The translations under genes and the position numbers were made by a program. The notes under the pieces were generated by a model. It was not told the origin of the DNA and ran no database searches. It saw only the letters and a program-made list of their open reading frames with translations. Below are positions 10,682 through 19,672 of a stretch of 64,000 nucleotides of DNA, piece by piece (positions within the stretch are counted from its first letter, which is position 1; every line of letters starts with the position of its first letter). Source of the stretch: FEN-1297 sp963787005 (GTDB lineage Bacteria > Bacteroidota > Ignavibacteria > Ignavibacteriales > Ignavibacteriaceae); the NCBI GenBank assembly GCA_963787005.1, contig CAWBBX010000088.1, positions 5,254-69,253 of the forward strand. Direction: 5' to 3'.

Positions 10682-11521
10682 ATGGCTTGGTTTAAAAGAT
10701 CCAAAGAAAATATTTCTCCCGAATCACAAAAGAAGGATCTCCCTGACGGACTGTGGGAAAAATGCCCCAGCTGCGGGGAAATCATCCATAAGAAACAGCT
10801 GGAGACAAACCTGTGGACCTGTCTTAAATGCGGGCATCATTTTAGGATCGGCAGCGCCGACTACATAGATATACTTCTCGACAAAAACAGTTTCAAAGAG
10901 ATCGATAAGAAAATGCGCTCCGCCGATCCGCTTGAGTTCGAGGATACCAAGAAATATACTTCCCGTATACAGGAAACTATAAAGAAGCTCGGACTGAACG
11001 ACGCAGTAAAAACCGGCACCGGAAAGATTGACGGTATGGAGGTCGCTTTCGGATGCATGGATTTTAAATTCATCGGCGGTAGCATGGGTTCTGTGGTCGG
11101 TGAGAAACTGGCCCGTCTGATAGACAAAGCGTATAAGAATAAGATCCCGCTTATCATTATCTCGGCCAGCGGCGGCGCAAGAATGATGGAAGGCGCATTC
11201 TCTCTCATGCAGATGGCCAAAACCAGCTCTCGCTTAGCGCGTTTGGCCGAAGCGCACATACCTTACATCTCGGTGCTGACAGACCCTACTACAGGCGGAA
11301 CTACGGCCAGTTACGCGATGTTGGGCGACATAAACATTGCCGAGCCGCATGCCTTAATTGGATTCGCCGGACCTAGGGTGATAAAGCAAACCATCGGCAA
11401 AGACCTGCCGAAAGGCTTTCAGAGATCCGAGTTTTTGCTCAACAAAGGCTTTGTTGATGTTATTTCTCCCAGAAAAGAATTGAAACATACGATCCATAAT
11501 ATTCTTTCTTTATTCAGCTGA
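10682..11521 (+). CDS. accD: Acetyl-CoA carboxylase carboxyltransferase subunit beta
   Basis: 279 residues. AccD with AccA transfers carboxyl from carboxybiotin to acetyl-CoA, giving malonyl-CoA for fatty acid synthesis. The N-terminal four-Cys zinc ribbon is complete (C28, C31, C47, C50). The crotonase-fold carboxyltransferase domain shows the conserved SASGGARMMEG segment (about 160-170), TDPTTGG and GFAGPRVI motifs. The ATG directly follows the previous stop. Biotin ligase birA lies nearby on the opposite strand, so the enzyme that charges the ACC complex with biotin is encoded in the same neighbourhood. Confidence 0.96.
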   Translation: MAWFKRSKENISPESQKKDLPDGLWEKCPSCGEIIHKKQLETNLWTCLKCGHHFRIGSADYIDILLDKNSFKEIDKKMRSADPLEFEDTKKYTSRIQETIKKLGLNDAVKTGTGKIDGMEVAFGCMDFKFIGGSMGSVVGEKLARLIDKAYKNKIPLIIISASGGARMMEGAFSLMQMAKTSSRLARLAEAHIPYISVLTDPTTGGTTASYAMLGDINIAEPHALIGFAGPRVIKQTIGKDLPKGFQRSEFLLNKGFVDVISPRKELKHTIHNILSLFS

Positions 11522-12381
11522 GGATAGCGATAAAGACCTTAACCACCGTTCAGGAAATTCATAGATTTTCCCGCAGGACAAGACAGGAAGGGAAAACCAT
11601 AGGCCTAGTTCCAACAATGGGCTTCCTTCACGAGGGGCATCTCTCGCTCATCAAAAGATCAAAACAGATTTCGGATATTACAGTCGTTTCTATATTTGTA
11701 AATCCTACACAGTTTGGACCCGGTGAAGATTTTGAAAAATACCCGCGCGATATGGAAAGGGATATCAACCTTCTTTTAGAGCAGGGTGTAGATTGCCTTT
11801 TTACTCCCTCTCCGGAAGAAATCTACAACCCCGGATTTCAAACCTATGTGGAAACCGAAAAGATCACAAAAACCCTGGAAGGCGAATTCAGACCTTCGCA
11901 TTTCAAGGGGGTCACTACAATTGTATCCGTTCTGTTTAACTGCGTAAAACCGGACTATTCGTTCTTCGGCCAGAAAGACGCGCAGCAGGCCTTGGTTATT
12001 AAAAGAATGAACGAAGATCTTAAATTCGGAATAGAGGTCATTACCTGTCCTATTGTAAGGGAATCTGATGGACTGGCATTGAGCTCTCGAAACATTTATC
12101 TGTCTCCCGGTGAACGTGAAGACGCTCTTGTGCTCAGCAAGTCGCTGAAAATGGGGAAATCTTTAGTTGAAAAAGGGGAGAGAGATGCCGGAAAAATTAT
12201 TTCGACAACGACCGGATTAATCAATGAAGTTAAGAGTGCAAAATTAGATTATTTGAAGATAGTTGACGCCTCAAGTTTTGAATGTGTGAATAAATTAGAG
12301 GCCGGTAAACAATATTATTTTCTAATCGCATGCAAAATTGGAAAGACACGGCTGATTGATAATACTCTATTTAGTTTGTAA
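11518..12381 (+). CDS. panC: Pantothenate synthetase, apparent non-AUG start
   Basis: PanC condenses pantoate and beta-alanine with ATP, the last step of pantothenate synthesis. The HIGH-like motif (H38-x-x-H41 in HEGH), the FVNPTQF segment, the GQKDAQQ segment and the SSRN loop are all present. The first in-frame ATG (11617) falls inside the conserved PTMG motif and would delete the N-terminal strand. The frame upstream encodes a typical PanC N-terminus (KTLTTVQEIHRF...GLVPTMG) but contains no ATG, GTG or TTG. The CTG at 11518 overlaps the accD stop (CTGA) and would give 287 residues, close to the family's ~283. I chose it as best fit; ATA at 11524 is the alternative, as is a sequence error. 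Confidence 0.85.
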   Translation: MRIAIKTLTTVQEIHRFSRRTRQEGKTIGLVPTMGFLHEGHLSLIKRSKQISDITVVSIFVNPTQFGPGEDFEKYPRDMERDINLLLEQGVDCLFTPSPEEIYNPGFQTYVETEKITKTLEGEFRPSHFKGVTTIVSVLFNCVKPDYSFFGQKDAQQALVIKRMNEDLKFGIEVITCPIVRESDGLALSSRNIYLSPGEREDALVLSKSLKMGKSLVEKGERDAGKIISTTTGLINEVKSAKLDYLKIVDASSFECVNKLEAGKQYYFLIACKIGKTRLIDNTLFSL

Positions 12382-12389
12382 AATTACTC

Positions 12390-13142
12390 TCAGACATTCT
12401 TTTCGTATATCGCTTTTATACCCCTCAGCACCAATCCTTCGTCAAAGGTTTTATTGAAAGACAAATAGGGTAATACGAATTTCGCATTGCCTCCCGTAAC
12501 AAATAGGGCCGCCGTTTTTGTAACGTCTTCTTCCTTCAATTCCTCAATAACTTTCTGTACAAGTCCGGCCGCGGAATTTATTACGCCGCTAGCAATTGAA
12601 CTCTTCGTACTTTTTCCAACAAGTCCTGTGAATTCGGAAGCATCGATCAGCGGAAGCTGTGCCGTATCTTTATGGAGGGAAGCGAACATAGTCCCGAGTC
12701 CCGGTGCAATTAATCCTCCTGTAAACCTTCCTGGATATTTTATTACGTTTATTGTGGTTGCCGTTCCGAAGTCAACGGAAAGTATAACTGTATTATTATC
12801 GAACCGGGCGCCGTCTCCGGAGCTTAGGTATAATGAGTAAGCCCCCTCTGCCGAACACAGGCGGTCGATGCCCAATGTCTCGGGTGTATCGTAATCAATT
12901 TCTAAATTAAACCTGCTGCTTTTTGTTATTACGAGAGGTTCTGCGCCGGTTTTAATGCCATCAATAAGGGTGTCGGTTAAAGACGGCACGACGGAGGAAA
13001 CCGCGATTTGAATCTTACCCAGGCTGTTGATATACTTAAGAAGCGTATCCGTATCGCCGAATGAATGAATTTCTTTTAGTCCGTCGTTTTGGAATAAACC
13101 GGTCTTCGTTCTGCTGTTGCCTATGTCACATGCAAGTAACAT
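12390..13142 (-). CDS. coaX: Type III pantothenate kinase
   Basis: 250 residues. CoaX phosphorylates pantothenate, the first step from pantothenate to CoA. Motifs of the ASKHA-fold type III enzyme are present: the phosphate loop DIGNSRTK (6-13), GIDR (91-94), DFGTATT (124-130) and GGLIAPG (142-148). Length is typical (~250-260). It lies immediately downstream of birA with a one-base stop/start overlap (TAATG) and converges on panC with only eight bases between stops, so pantothenate synthesis and use are encoded tail to tail. Confidence 0.95.
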   Translation of the reverse strand: MLLACDIGNSRTKTGLFQNDGLKEIHSFGDTDTLLKYINSLGKIQIAVSSVVPSLTDTLIDGIKTGAEPLVITKSSRFNLEIDYDTPETLGIDRLCSAEGAYSLYLSSGDGARFDNNTVILSVDFGTATTINVIKYPGRFTGGLIAPGLGTMFASLHKDTAQLPLIDASEFTGLVGKSTKSSIASGVINSAAGLVQKVIEELKEEDVTKTAALFVTGGNAKFVLPYLSFNKTFDEGLVLRGIKAIYEKNV

Positions 13143-13918
13143 TATCTTAAGCTCACATCGCCGAAGTGAATTTTTTCCGTTTTGTCTTTAGTTTTTAAGA
13201 GAAGAAATCCTTCGTCGTCCACATCCTCGAATATCCCGTATTTTACAGAATCACCTTCGACAATAGTAATCCTTTCTCCTATCATTCTGCATCGCGCTTT
13301 CCATTCTTTTAATATATTTTCCGGTTTCTTCAGAAGCTTTTCCAGGTTTTCTTCAAACGTGTTCAGAAGCTCGGCAAGAAGAACCTCTCTGTCTACTGTC
13401 TCGTCATTCATTTCTATTTTCAGAGATGTGGGTTGTATAGAGAAACTGCCCTGGAACATCATCTGGTTCACGTTCAATCCGACACCGATTACTACCTTCT
13501 CAATTTTACTGCCCTGAGACACAGACTCGAGTAATATTCCCGCAATCTTCTTCCCGCCGGCCAGAACATCATTCGGCCATTTTACTTCGGTGCGGATCTG
13601 GTGAAGATTCTCTATCGCAGTTGCAACAGACAGAGATATCGCGAGGTTAATGAGACTGAAATTTCTCTTGAAGTATCTTTTATCAGTCAGAAGTATAGAG
13701 AAGGTAAGATTAAGTCCTTTTGCACTGTACCAGACCCTGTCTTTTCTCCCCTTTCCCCTTAATTGTTTCTCAGCCAGTACTACCGTGCCGTTAACCTTAA
13801 ATTTATTTTCCTTGTCAAGAAGAACGGAATTGGTAGAATCCAGTTCCTCTGAATAAACAAAATTTCTGCCTATTACATCTGTATCAAGCTTTATATCAAA
13901 ACTCTCTATGTTGAACAA
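13142..13918 (-). CDS. birA: Biotin--[acetyl-CoA-carboxylase] ligase
   Basis: 258 residues. BirA activates biotin to biotinyl-AMP and attaches it to the biotin carboxyl carrier protein. The catalytic core shows the adenylate-binding loop KGRKDR (56-61), KWPND (113-117) and GKKIAGILLE (122-131), then the small C-terminal SH3-like domain. There is no N-terminal winged-helix domain, so this is a monofunctional (class I) ligase and not a biotin-operon repressor. It is the first gene of a two-gene minus-strand operon with coaX. Confidence 0.94.
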   Translation of the reverse strand: MFNIESFDIKLDTDVIGRNFVYSEELDSTNSVLLDKENKFKVNGTVVLAEKQLRGKGRKDRVWYSAKGLNLTFSILLTDKRYFKRNFSLINLAISLSVATAIENLHQIRTEVKWPNDVLAGGKKIAGILLESVSQGSKIEKVVIGVGLNVNQMMFQGSFSIQPTSLKIEMNDETVDREVLLAELLNTFEENLEKLLKKPENILKEWKARCRMIGERITIVEGDSVKYGIFEDVDDEGFLLLKTKDKTEKIHFGDVSLR

Positions 13919-14182
13919 ATTTATATCCTTTTATTTTGATGGTTAAAAATAAACAAATTTTTCGTAAAAGTGTCAGAATAAATGCCAGTATTGTGAGACT
14001 ATATGACATTACGTCAGAATGTCGGCCACATTATCAAAATCCTTAAGATCCAAGTATACGCCCCTTAATAGATAAGTTATTATATGACAGCTATTTAGAG
14101 AATATTATCTATGATGGCACAGCGCTTGCTATCTATTAACGAAAGTTTGTTAAATATAGGATGAAATCAAAAGGAGATAAAA

Positions 14183-14620
14183 ATGACACTGATTAGTTTT
14201 GAGCCGGTTGCGGAATTTGAAGGTTTGCGCGATACGATAGACGAGTTTTGGAAAAATTTTTCGGATTCGGATAAAAGAGAGATTTCGGCATTTTATCCTA
14301 AAACCGACATCTACGAAGATAAAAATGGCTATATATTTGAGATGGAACTCCCCGGTGCAGAGAAGCAGAATATAAAACTTGTACTGGAAAAAGGTGTTTT
14401 GACGGTTTCGGGCGAGAGAAAGAATAACTCAGACGGGTCGGAAAAAGTTTTTGTTCATAGTTCTGAGAGACGTTACGGAAAATTTGAAAGAAAATTTGAA
14501 CTTCCCGAGGACACCGACAGTACGAAAGTGGAAGCGAAATTTGAAAACGGGGTCTTAATTATTTCGGTTGCTAAATTAGTGCCGGAAACCCCAAAGGAAA
14601 GATTTATAAATATTAAATAA
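14183..14620 (+). CDS. Small heat shock protein, Hsp20 family
   Basis: 145 residues with an alpha-crystallin domain (about 45-140). Family marks include FEMELPGAEKQNIK, the GVLTVSGER strand and the ENGVLIISV strand before the C-terminal tail. It holds unfolding proteins for refolding by DnaK. A strong ribosome site (AAGGAGA) lies seven bases before the ATG. It is the first gene of an hsp20-dnaK-hsp20 group. The 264-base upstream gap must hold the promoter; I see no CIRCE (HrcA) inverted repeat there. Confidence 0.93.
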   Translation: MTLISFEPVAEFEGLRDTIDEFWKNFSDSDKREISAFYPKTDIYEDKNGYIFEMELPGAEKQNIKLVLEKGVLTVSGERKNNSDGSEKVFVHSSERRYGKFERKFELPEDTDSTKVEAKFENGVLIISVAKLVPETPKERFINIK

Positions 14621-14637
14621 TAAATAATATGTTCACA

Positions 14638-14659
14638 AGGCCGGAGAAAACCCCGGCCT
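14638..14659 (+). terminator. Intercistronic GC-rich hairpin between hsp20 and dnaK
   Basis: Perfect 7-bp stem AGGCCGG/CCGGCCT with an eight-base loop, 18 bases after the hsp20 stop and 27 bases before the dnaK start. No T-run follows, so it is more likely an RNA-stabilising or partial attenuation hairpin than a full terminator (inference). Confidence 0.5.
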
Positions 14660-14686
14660 GAAATATTCGAAAAGGAGTTACTGACA

Positions 14687-16636
14687 ATGGGAAAAATAAT
14701 AGGAATAGATTTAGGTACTACGAACTCTTGTGTTGCGGTGATGGAAGGCAACGACCCGGTAGTTATACCGAATTCCGAAGGCGGAAGAACTACGCCGTCG
14801 GTTGTTGCTTTTACTAAGAACGGAGAAAGGCTAGTCGGTCAGCCGGCAAAGAGACAGGCTATTACAAATCCGAACAACACGATATTTTCCATTAAAAGAT
14901 TTATGGGAAGATTAATTGAGGAAGTGCCAGAAGAAAAGACTAAGGTGCCTTATGAACTTATTCCAGGCGACGGAAACTCGGCGCGCGTAAAGATAGGCGA
15001 CCGTATATATTCGCCGCCGGAAATAAGCGCGATGACACTGCAGAAAATGAAGAAGACCGCCGAGGAATATCTGGGCCAGGAAGTTACCGAGGCCGTAATT
15101 ACGGTACCGGCGTACTTCAACGACTCGCAGCGCCAGGCAACCAAGGATGCCGGCGAAATTGCCGGATTAAAAGTTAAGAGAATTATTAACGAGCCTACGG
15201 CGGCCGCGCTTGCTTACGGACTAGACAAGAAAGGAAGAGATCATACTGTAGCCGTATACGATTTGGGCGGCGGTACTTTCGACATTTCCGTTCTTGCTTT
15301 GGGCGACGGCGTGTTCGAGGTTAAATCTACAAACGGCGATACCCACCTGGGTGGCGATGATTTCGATCAGCGCATTATTGATTATCTCGCGGATGAATTT
15401 AAAAACCAGGAAGGCATCGATCTAAGGAAAGATCCGATGGCTCTGCAGAGATTGAAGGAAGCGGCCGAGAAAGCGAAGATAGAATTATCGTCATCTTCAA
15501 CTACGGATGTAAACCTTCCTTTCGTTACTGCTACGCAGGACGGTCCTAAGCACCTGAACATTACGCTTTCAAGGTCAAAGTTTGAGCAGCTCATAGACGA
15601 TCTTGTTCAGAAGACCAAAATTCCCAGCGAGCAGGCTTTAAAAGACGCCGGGGTTTCAGCCTCGCAGATTGATGAGGTAATACTGGTCGGAGGTTCCACA
15701 AGAATCCCGATGGTTCAGGAACTTGTTAAGAAAGTGTTCGGCAAAGAACCTCACAAGGGAGTTAACCCGGATGAGGTAGTCGCGGTCGGTGCCGCAATTC
15801 AAGGCGGTGTTCTTACGGGCGATGTAAAAGACGTTCTTCTTCTCGACGTTACCCCGCTTTCACTGGGAATCGAAACTCTCGGCGGAGTAATGACAAAACT
15901 GATCGATGCGAATACAACGATACCGACAAAGAAAAGCGAGGTTTTCTCTACAGCTTCCGACAATCAGCCTTCAGTTGAAATTCATGTGCTTCAGGGCGAA
16001 AGACCGATGGCTAATGACAACCGGACGCTCGGAAGATTCCACCTCGACGGCATTCCGCCGGCACCGAGAGGAGTTCCTCAGGTAGAGGTTACTTTCGACA
16101 TTGACGCTAACGGAATCATGCACGTTTCGGCAAAGGATAAAGCGACCAATAAAGAACAGAGCATAAGAATAACCTCATCCAGCGGATTGTCCCCGGATGA
16201 AATATCGAAGATGCAGAGCGACGCCAAAGAGCACGCGGCCGAAGATAAGAAGAAGAAGGAAGAAGTAGAAGTGAAGAACCAAGCCGACAGCCTCGTCTTC
16301 CAGACTAAAAAACAGATAGATGAACTGAAGGATAAAATATCACCAGATGTAAAATCTCAGCTCGAAGCCGAGATAAAGAAGGTCGAGGAAGCCATATCTT
16401 CAAATAATACCGAACAGATGAAATCAGCGACCGAATCGTTGAGCAAGGTATGGAACGAAGTAGCGTCTAAGCTCTACTCGCAGCAAAGTGAACCTCAGCC
16501 CGGACAGGAAGGTCCCCAGGCAGGTCAGCAGCAGCAGGGTGCCCCGGAGGGCGAGCAGAAGAAAGATGATAAAGATGTGCAGGATGCTTCTTACGAAGTA
16601 GTTGACGATGAAAAAGATAAGGACAAAGATAAATAA
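14687..16636 (+). CDS. dnaK: Chaperone protein DnaK (Hsp70)
   Basis: 649 residues, ATP-dependent cytoplasmic chaperone. The actin-like ATPase domain starts with GIDLGTTNS (5-13) and contains the YDLGGGTFD phosphate loop and the VGGSTRIP segment. The linker DVLLLDVTPLSLG leads to the substrate-binding domain, then a charged helical lid and a Gln-rich then Lys/Asp-rich acidic tail. The ribosome site AAGGAG is eight bases before the ATG. dnaJ and grpE are not adjacent; two Hsp20 genes flank it instead, suggesting a heat-shock-controlled chaperone group. Confidence 0.98.
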   Translation: MGKIIGIDLGTTNSCVAVMEGNDPVVIPNSEGGRTTPSVVAFTKNGERLVGQPAKRQAITNPNNTIFSIKRFMGRLIEEVPEEKTKVPYELIPGDGNSARVKIGDRIYSPPEISAMTLQKMKKTAEEYLGQEVTEAVITVPAYFNDSQRQATKDAGEIAGLKVKRIINEPTAAALAYGLDKKGRDHTVAVYDLGGGTFDISVLALGDGVFEVKSTNGDTHLGGDDFDQRIIDYLADEFKNQEGIDLRKDPMALQRLKEAAEKAKIELSSSSTTDVNLPFVTATQDGPKHLNITLSRSKFEQLIDDLVQKTKIPSEQALKDAGVSASQIDEVILVGGSTRIPMVQELVKKVFGKEPHKGVNPDEVVAVGAAIQGGVLTGDVKDVLLLDVTPLSLGIETLGGVMTKLIDANTTIPTKKSEVFSTASDNQPSVEIHVLQGERPMANDNRTLGRFHLDGIPPAPRGVPQVEVTFDIDANGIMHVSAKDKATNKEQSIRITSSSGLSPDEISKMQSDAKEHAAEDKKKKEEVEVKNQADSLVFQTKKQIDELKDKISPDVKSQLEAEIKKVEEAISSNNTEQMKSATESLSKVWNEVASKLYSQQSEPQPGQEGPQAGQQQQGAPEGEQKKDDKDVQDASYEVVDDEKDKDKDK

Positions 16637-16651
16637 AGACAACGAGACGAT

Positions 16652-16681
16652 ACGCCCGGTCTTTTTATTGAGGCCGGGCGT
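16652..16681 (+). terminator. GC-rich hairpin between dnaK and the second hsp20
   Basis: 8-bp stem ACGCCCGG/CCGGGCGT with a T-rich loop, 15 bases after the dnaK stop. No uridine tract follows the stem, so partial read-through into the next hsp20 is expected (inference). Confidence 0.5.
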
Positions 16682-16727
16682 TAATTATAAATCGTTCTAT
16701 AAAATCGGAATACAAAGGAGATTTACG

Positions 16728-17123
16728 ATGGGTGAAAAAGATAACGAAATGATAAGCGTTCAGGATCAGAACCAGTGGGAAGGAATTCTCGAAACGGAAG
16801 TTAGCTATTCTCCTTCGGTTAATATTTATGAGACCGGGGATAATTTTGTTATGCTTATTGATATGCCCGGAATAGAGAGAAAGAATATAGGACTGAAAAT
16901 AGAAGGTGACAGCCTCCTGATATTCGGAAAAATAAATTTTGATGAAGCCGTTAGTAAAAAATACATACTTACTGAAAGCAGCGTCGGTCATTATTTTAGA
17001 AGATTTAATCTTTCCGATAATATCGATTTATCCGGTATCGAAGCAAGCTACGAGAACGGCCGTCTTACTGTAACTCTTCCCAAACACGAAAGAATAAAGC
17101 CAAAGGTTATTAAAATAGATTAG
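16728..17123 (+). CDS. Small heat shock protein, Hsp20 family (second copy)
   Basis: 131 residues from the ATG at 16728, chosen because AAAGGAG precedes it at good spacing. The frame is open further upstream from 16602, but that part overlaps the dnaK end and the hairpin and does not resemble Hsp20. The alpha-crystallin domain (about 30-125) shows NIYETGDNFVMLIDMPG, the GDSLLIFGK strand and ENGRLTVTLPK. It is clearly diverged from the copy upstream of dnaK, so the two may differ in client or expression range (inference). Confidence 0.9.
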   Translation: MGEKDNEMISVQDQNQWEGILETEVSYSPSVNIYETGDNFVMLIDMPGIERKNIGLKIEGDSLLIFGKINFDEAVSKKYILTESSVGHYFRRFNLSDNIDLSGIEASYENGRLTVTLPKHERIKPKVIKID

Positions 17124-17146
17124 CATATATTCCCTTGTTAGTTCCT

Positions 17147-17170
17147 GCCCGGCAATTGCCGGGCTTTTTT
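17147..17170 (+). terminator. Rho-independent terminator of the hsp20-dnaK-hsp20 group
   Basis: Perfect 7-bp stem GCCCGGC/GCCGGGC with an AATT loop, followed by six T. It lies 23 bases after the second hsp20 stop. Confidence 0.9.
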
Positions 17171-17265
17171 ATTTTAAACCAGGGACGTGTTTATTTTAGT
17201 TTTAATTATTATACCGGTTTGATTATCTTAATGCTTTAGATATTTCATCAAAAATACGGACTTAA

Positions 17266-18360
17266 ATGTCTCCCGGCTCTAAGAAAAACAGGATTATTTT
17301 CATTGATTTGATGCGCGCCTTCGCCGTTCTTCAAATGGTGCAGGGACATACGGTCGATTCTCTCCTGGCTGATAGTTCCCGCAGCAGCGGTTATCCCGTC
17401 TACGCGGTTTGGCTTTTTATGAGGGGAATGACGGCGCCGATATTTATGTTTACTGCCGGAACGGTTTTCATGTATCTCTTCCGCCTGATCAATGAACCTT
17501 TCAAATCTAATCCGCGAGTAAAAAAAGGCTTCAAGAGAGTTATACTTCTCATCGCTTTGGGGTATTTACTCCGTTATCCCACTCCAACCATCTTCAATTT
17601 TTCTCACATCGCGCGGCAGCAGTGGGATGTTTTTTTTGCCGTAGACGTTCTTCATCTTATCGGGTTCGGAATTTTATTTCTCATTTTTCTGGCTTACGCG
17701 GCGGAAAAATTTAAGCTTGGCGATTATTTCGTATTTATTTCCGGAGCACTCATATTTATTATACTCTATCCGATATTTGCAAATATTAATTGGATCGGTT
17801 TTATGCCGGCCCCGCTTGCCGGTTATTTTTACACCGGAACCGGCTCTAACTTCCCGCTATTTCCGTGGGCCGGATATGTTATTGCCGGCGGCGTTTTGGG
17901 AAGTTATTTGGCTAAGCATCCGAAGGTATTTAAAACTTCGAAGTTCAGTTTGAGACTGTTGATTATCGGCGCCGCGCTTATTGCGGCGGCGTTCGCAGGT
18001 AACGAAATTGAAATTCTGATCACCGGCAGCAGCAATTTGTGGACAACTTCTCCGAACCTGGTCCTTTTCAGAATAGGATTTGTGCTTATTCTAAATTCAA
18101 TCGTCTCTTACATTAGTCTTGAAGTCGAAACCATTCCGAGATTCCTTATTCTGGTAGGAAGAAACACATTACTTATATACATAGTACATCTTGTGATATT
18201 ATACGGAAGTGCGTGGAATCCCGGTCTAGTGGAGCAGTTCGGGCATGGCCTGAATGTATGGGAAACCGTAGGTGTCGCATTGCTGATGATTTTATTGATG
18301 ACCGGAATGGTACTGGGGATTCACAAGCTCAAAATAAAGAACAAGGAACTTGTCACATAA
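17266..18360 (+). CDS. Membrane acyltransferase-like protein (DUF1624/HGSNAT family)
   Basis: 364 residues with about ten predicted membrane helices. The N-terminus IDLMRAFAVLQMVQGH with H28 matches the heparan-alpha-glucosaminide N-acetyltransferase / DUF1624 family (IDxxRGxAxxxMxxxH pattern). These proteins are thought to move acyl groups across the membrane to sugars, but substrates in bacteria are largely unknown. The usual RG of the motif is RA here. It stands alone between a strong terminator and ruvB. No ribosome site is obvious before the ATG. Confidence 0.75.
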   Translation: MSPGSKKNRIIFIDLMRAFAVLQMVQGHTVDSLLADSSRSSGYPVYAVWLFMRGMTAPIFMFTAGTVFMYLFRLINEPFKSNPRVKKGFKRVILLIALGYLLRYPTPTIFNFSHIARQQWDVFFAVDVLHLIGFGILFLIFLAYAAEKFKLGDYFVFISGALIFIILYPIFANINWIGFMPAPLAGYFYTGTGSNFPLFPWAGYVIAGGVLGSYLAKHPKVFKTSKFSLRLLIIGAALIAAAFAGNEIEILITGSSNLWTTSPNLVLFRIGFVLILNSIVSYISLEVETIPRFLILVGRNTLLIYIVHLVILYGSAWNPGLVEQFGHGLNVWETVGVALLMILLMTGMVLGIHKLKIKNKELVT

Positions 18361-18481
18361 GGGAATCGTTCAAAAAAATGCGCGGAAATTTATCTTCACC
18401 TTAACTAATATTGACGATAAACTTGTTTGAGCGGATTTTATCATTTAATTTTAATATAAAAATTTACTGAACACGGATATT

Positions 18482-19510
18482 ATGCGAAAATCGGAATTTA
18501 CAAATCCCGAGTCCTCAGAAGACGAAAAAAAGCTTGAACAGTCGCTTCGCCCGTTTAAGCTAAATGACTTTGCCGGTCAGTCCAGGATCACCGAAAACCT
18601 GAACGTCTTTATCTCCGCGGCGTTAAAAAGAAGCGAGGCCCTGGACCACGTTCTTCTTACCGGACCGCCCGGGCTCGGCAAAACAACACTTGCACACATT
18701 ATTGCTCACGAAATGGGAGTAAAGCTGAAGATAACGTCTGGACCCGTGCTCGAAAAACCAGGCGATCTTGCAGGATTACTTACGAATCTAGAAGAAAAAT
18801 CGGTACTATTTATAGACGAGATTCACAGGCTTAGTCCCGTGGTTGAGGAATATCTATATTCCGCGATGGAAGATTACAAGCTTGATATTATGATTGACAG
18901 CGGTCCAAACGCGAGAACGGTGCAGATAAGTCTCCCGAAGTACACGTTGGTCGGCGCTACAACAAGAGCCGGTATGCTCAGTTCCCCTTTGCGCGACAGG
19001 TTCGGCATTAAGTTCCGTCTCGATTATTACAACGCGGAAACACTCAATACAATTGTAACCAGATCATCAAAAATTTTAGATCTTAAGATTAATAAGGACG
19101 CTTCATTGGAAATTGCAAAGAGATCGAGAGGGACACCCAGAATTGCGAACCGGCTGCTGCGCAGAACGCGCGACTTTGCCGACTTCGACGATAAAAAGAT
19201 AATCGATCTAGAGGTTTCTAAAAAAGCTCTGCTCGCATTGGAAGTGGATGAGTTCGGGCTGGATGAAATGGACAAGGAAATAATCCTCGCGATAATAGAA
19301 AAATACAAGGGCGGACCGGTGGGATTAAGTACGCTGGCCGTTGCTGTAAACGAAGATCCTGGTACCATTGAAGAAGTCTATGAGCCGTTCTTGATCCAGC
19401 AGGGATTTATTCAACGGACTCCCCGCGGAAGGGAAGCCACGGATCTTGCCTACAAAAGGTTCGGAAAAGTGAAGTTCGATAGAGGGCAGGATCAATCTCT
19501 TTTTGAATAA
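18482..19510 (+). CDS. ruvB: Holliday junction branch migration helicase RuvB
   Basis: 342 residues. RuvB is the AAA+ motor which with RuvA drives branch migration of Holliday junctions. Walker A GPPGLGKTT (61-69), Walker B/DEIH box IDEIH (111-115), the sensor-1 region VGATTRAG, the arginine-finger region SPLRDRFG and the C-terminal winged helix ending in TPRGREAT are all present. Length is standard. ruvA and ruvC are not adjacent. Confidence 0.97.
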   Translation: MRKSEFTNPESSEDEKKLEQSLRPFKLNDFAGQSRITENLNVFISAALKRSEALDHVLLTGPPGLGKTTLAHIIAHEMGVKLKITSGPVLEKPGDLAGLLTNLEEKSVLFIDEIHRLSPVVEEYLYSAMEDYKLDIMIDSGPNARTVQISLPKYTLVGATTRAGMLSSPLRDRFGIKFRLDYYNAETLNTIVTRSSKILDLKINKDASLEIAKRSRGTPRIANRLLRRTRDFADFDDKKIIDLEVSKKALLALEVDEFGLDEMDKEIILAIIEKYKGGPVGLSTLAVAVNEDPGTIEEVYEPFLIQQGFIQRTPRGREATDLAYKRFGKVKFDRGQDQSLFE

Positions 19511-19672
19511 TTCAAAATGAAATTCCGGCGTTAATTTTTCTTTCTGCGCTCGAATGGGCCGGATTGTACTCAGTCGTGAATTAATAACCAAAAATTAACA
19601 TTGAAATATGTCGAGACAATTGAATGAAACAGCGGTAATTCGCATATTTATTATTCCCAATATTGATTTATT

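Noticed and set aside
13919..14182. CIRCE/HrcA operator before the hsp20-dnaK group
   Set aside because: No TTAGCACTC-type inverted repeat is present.
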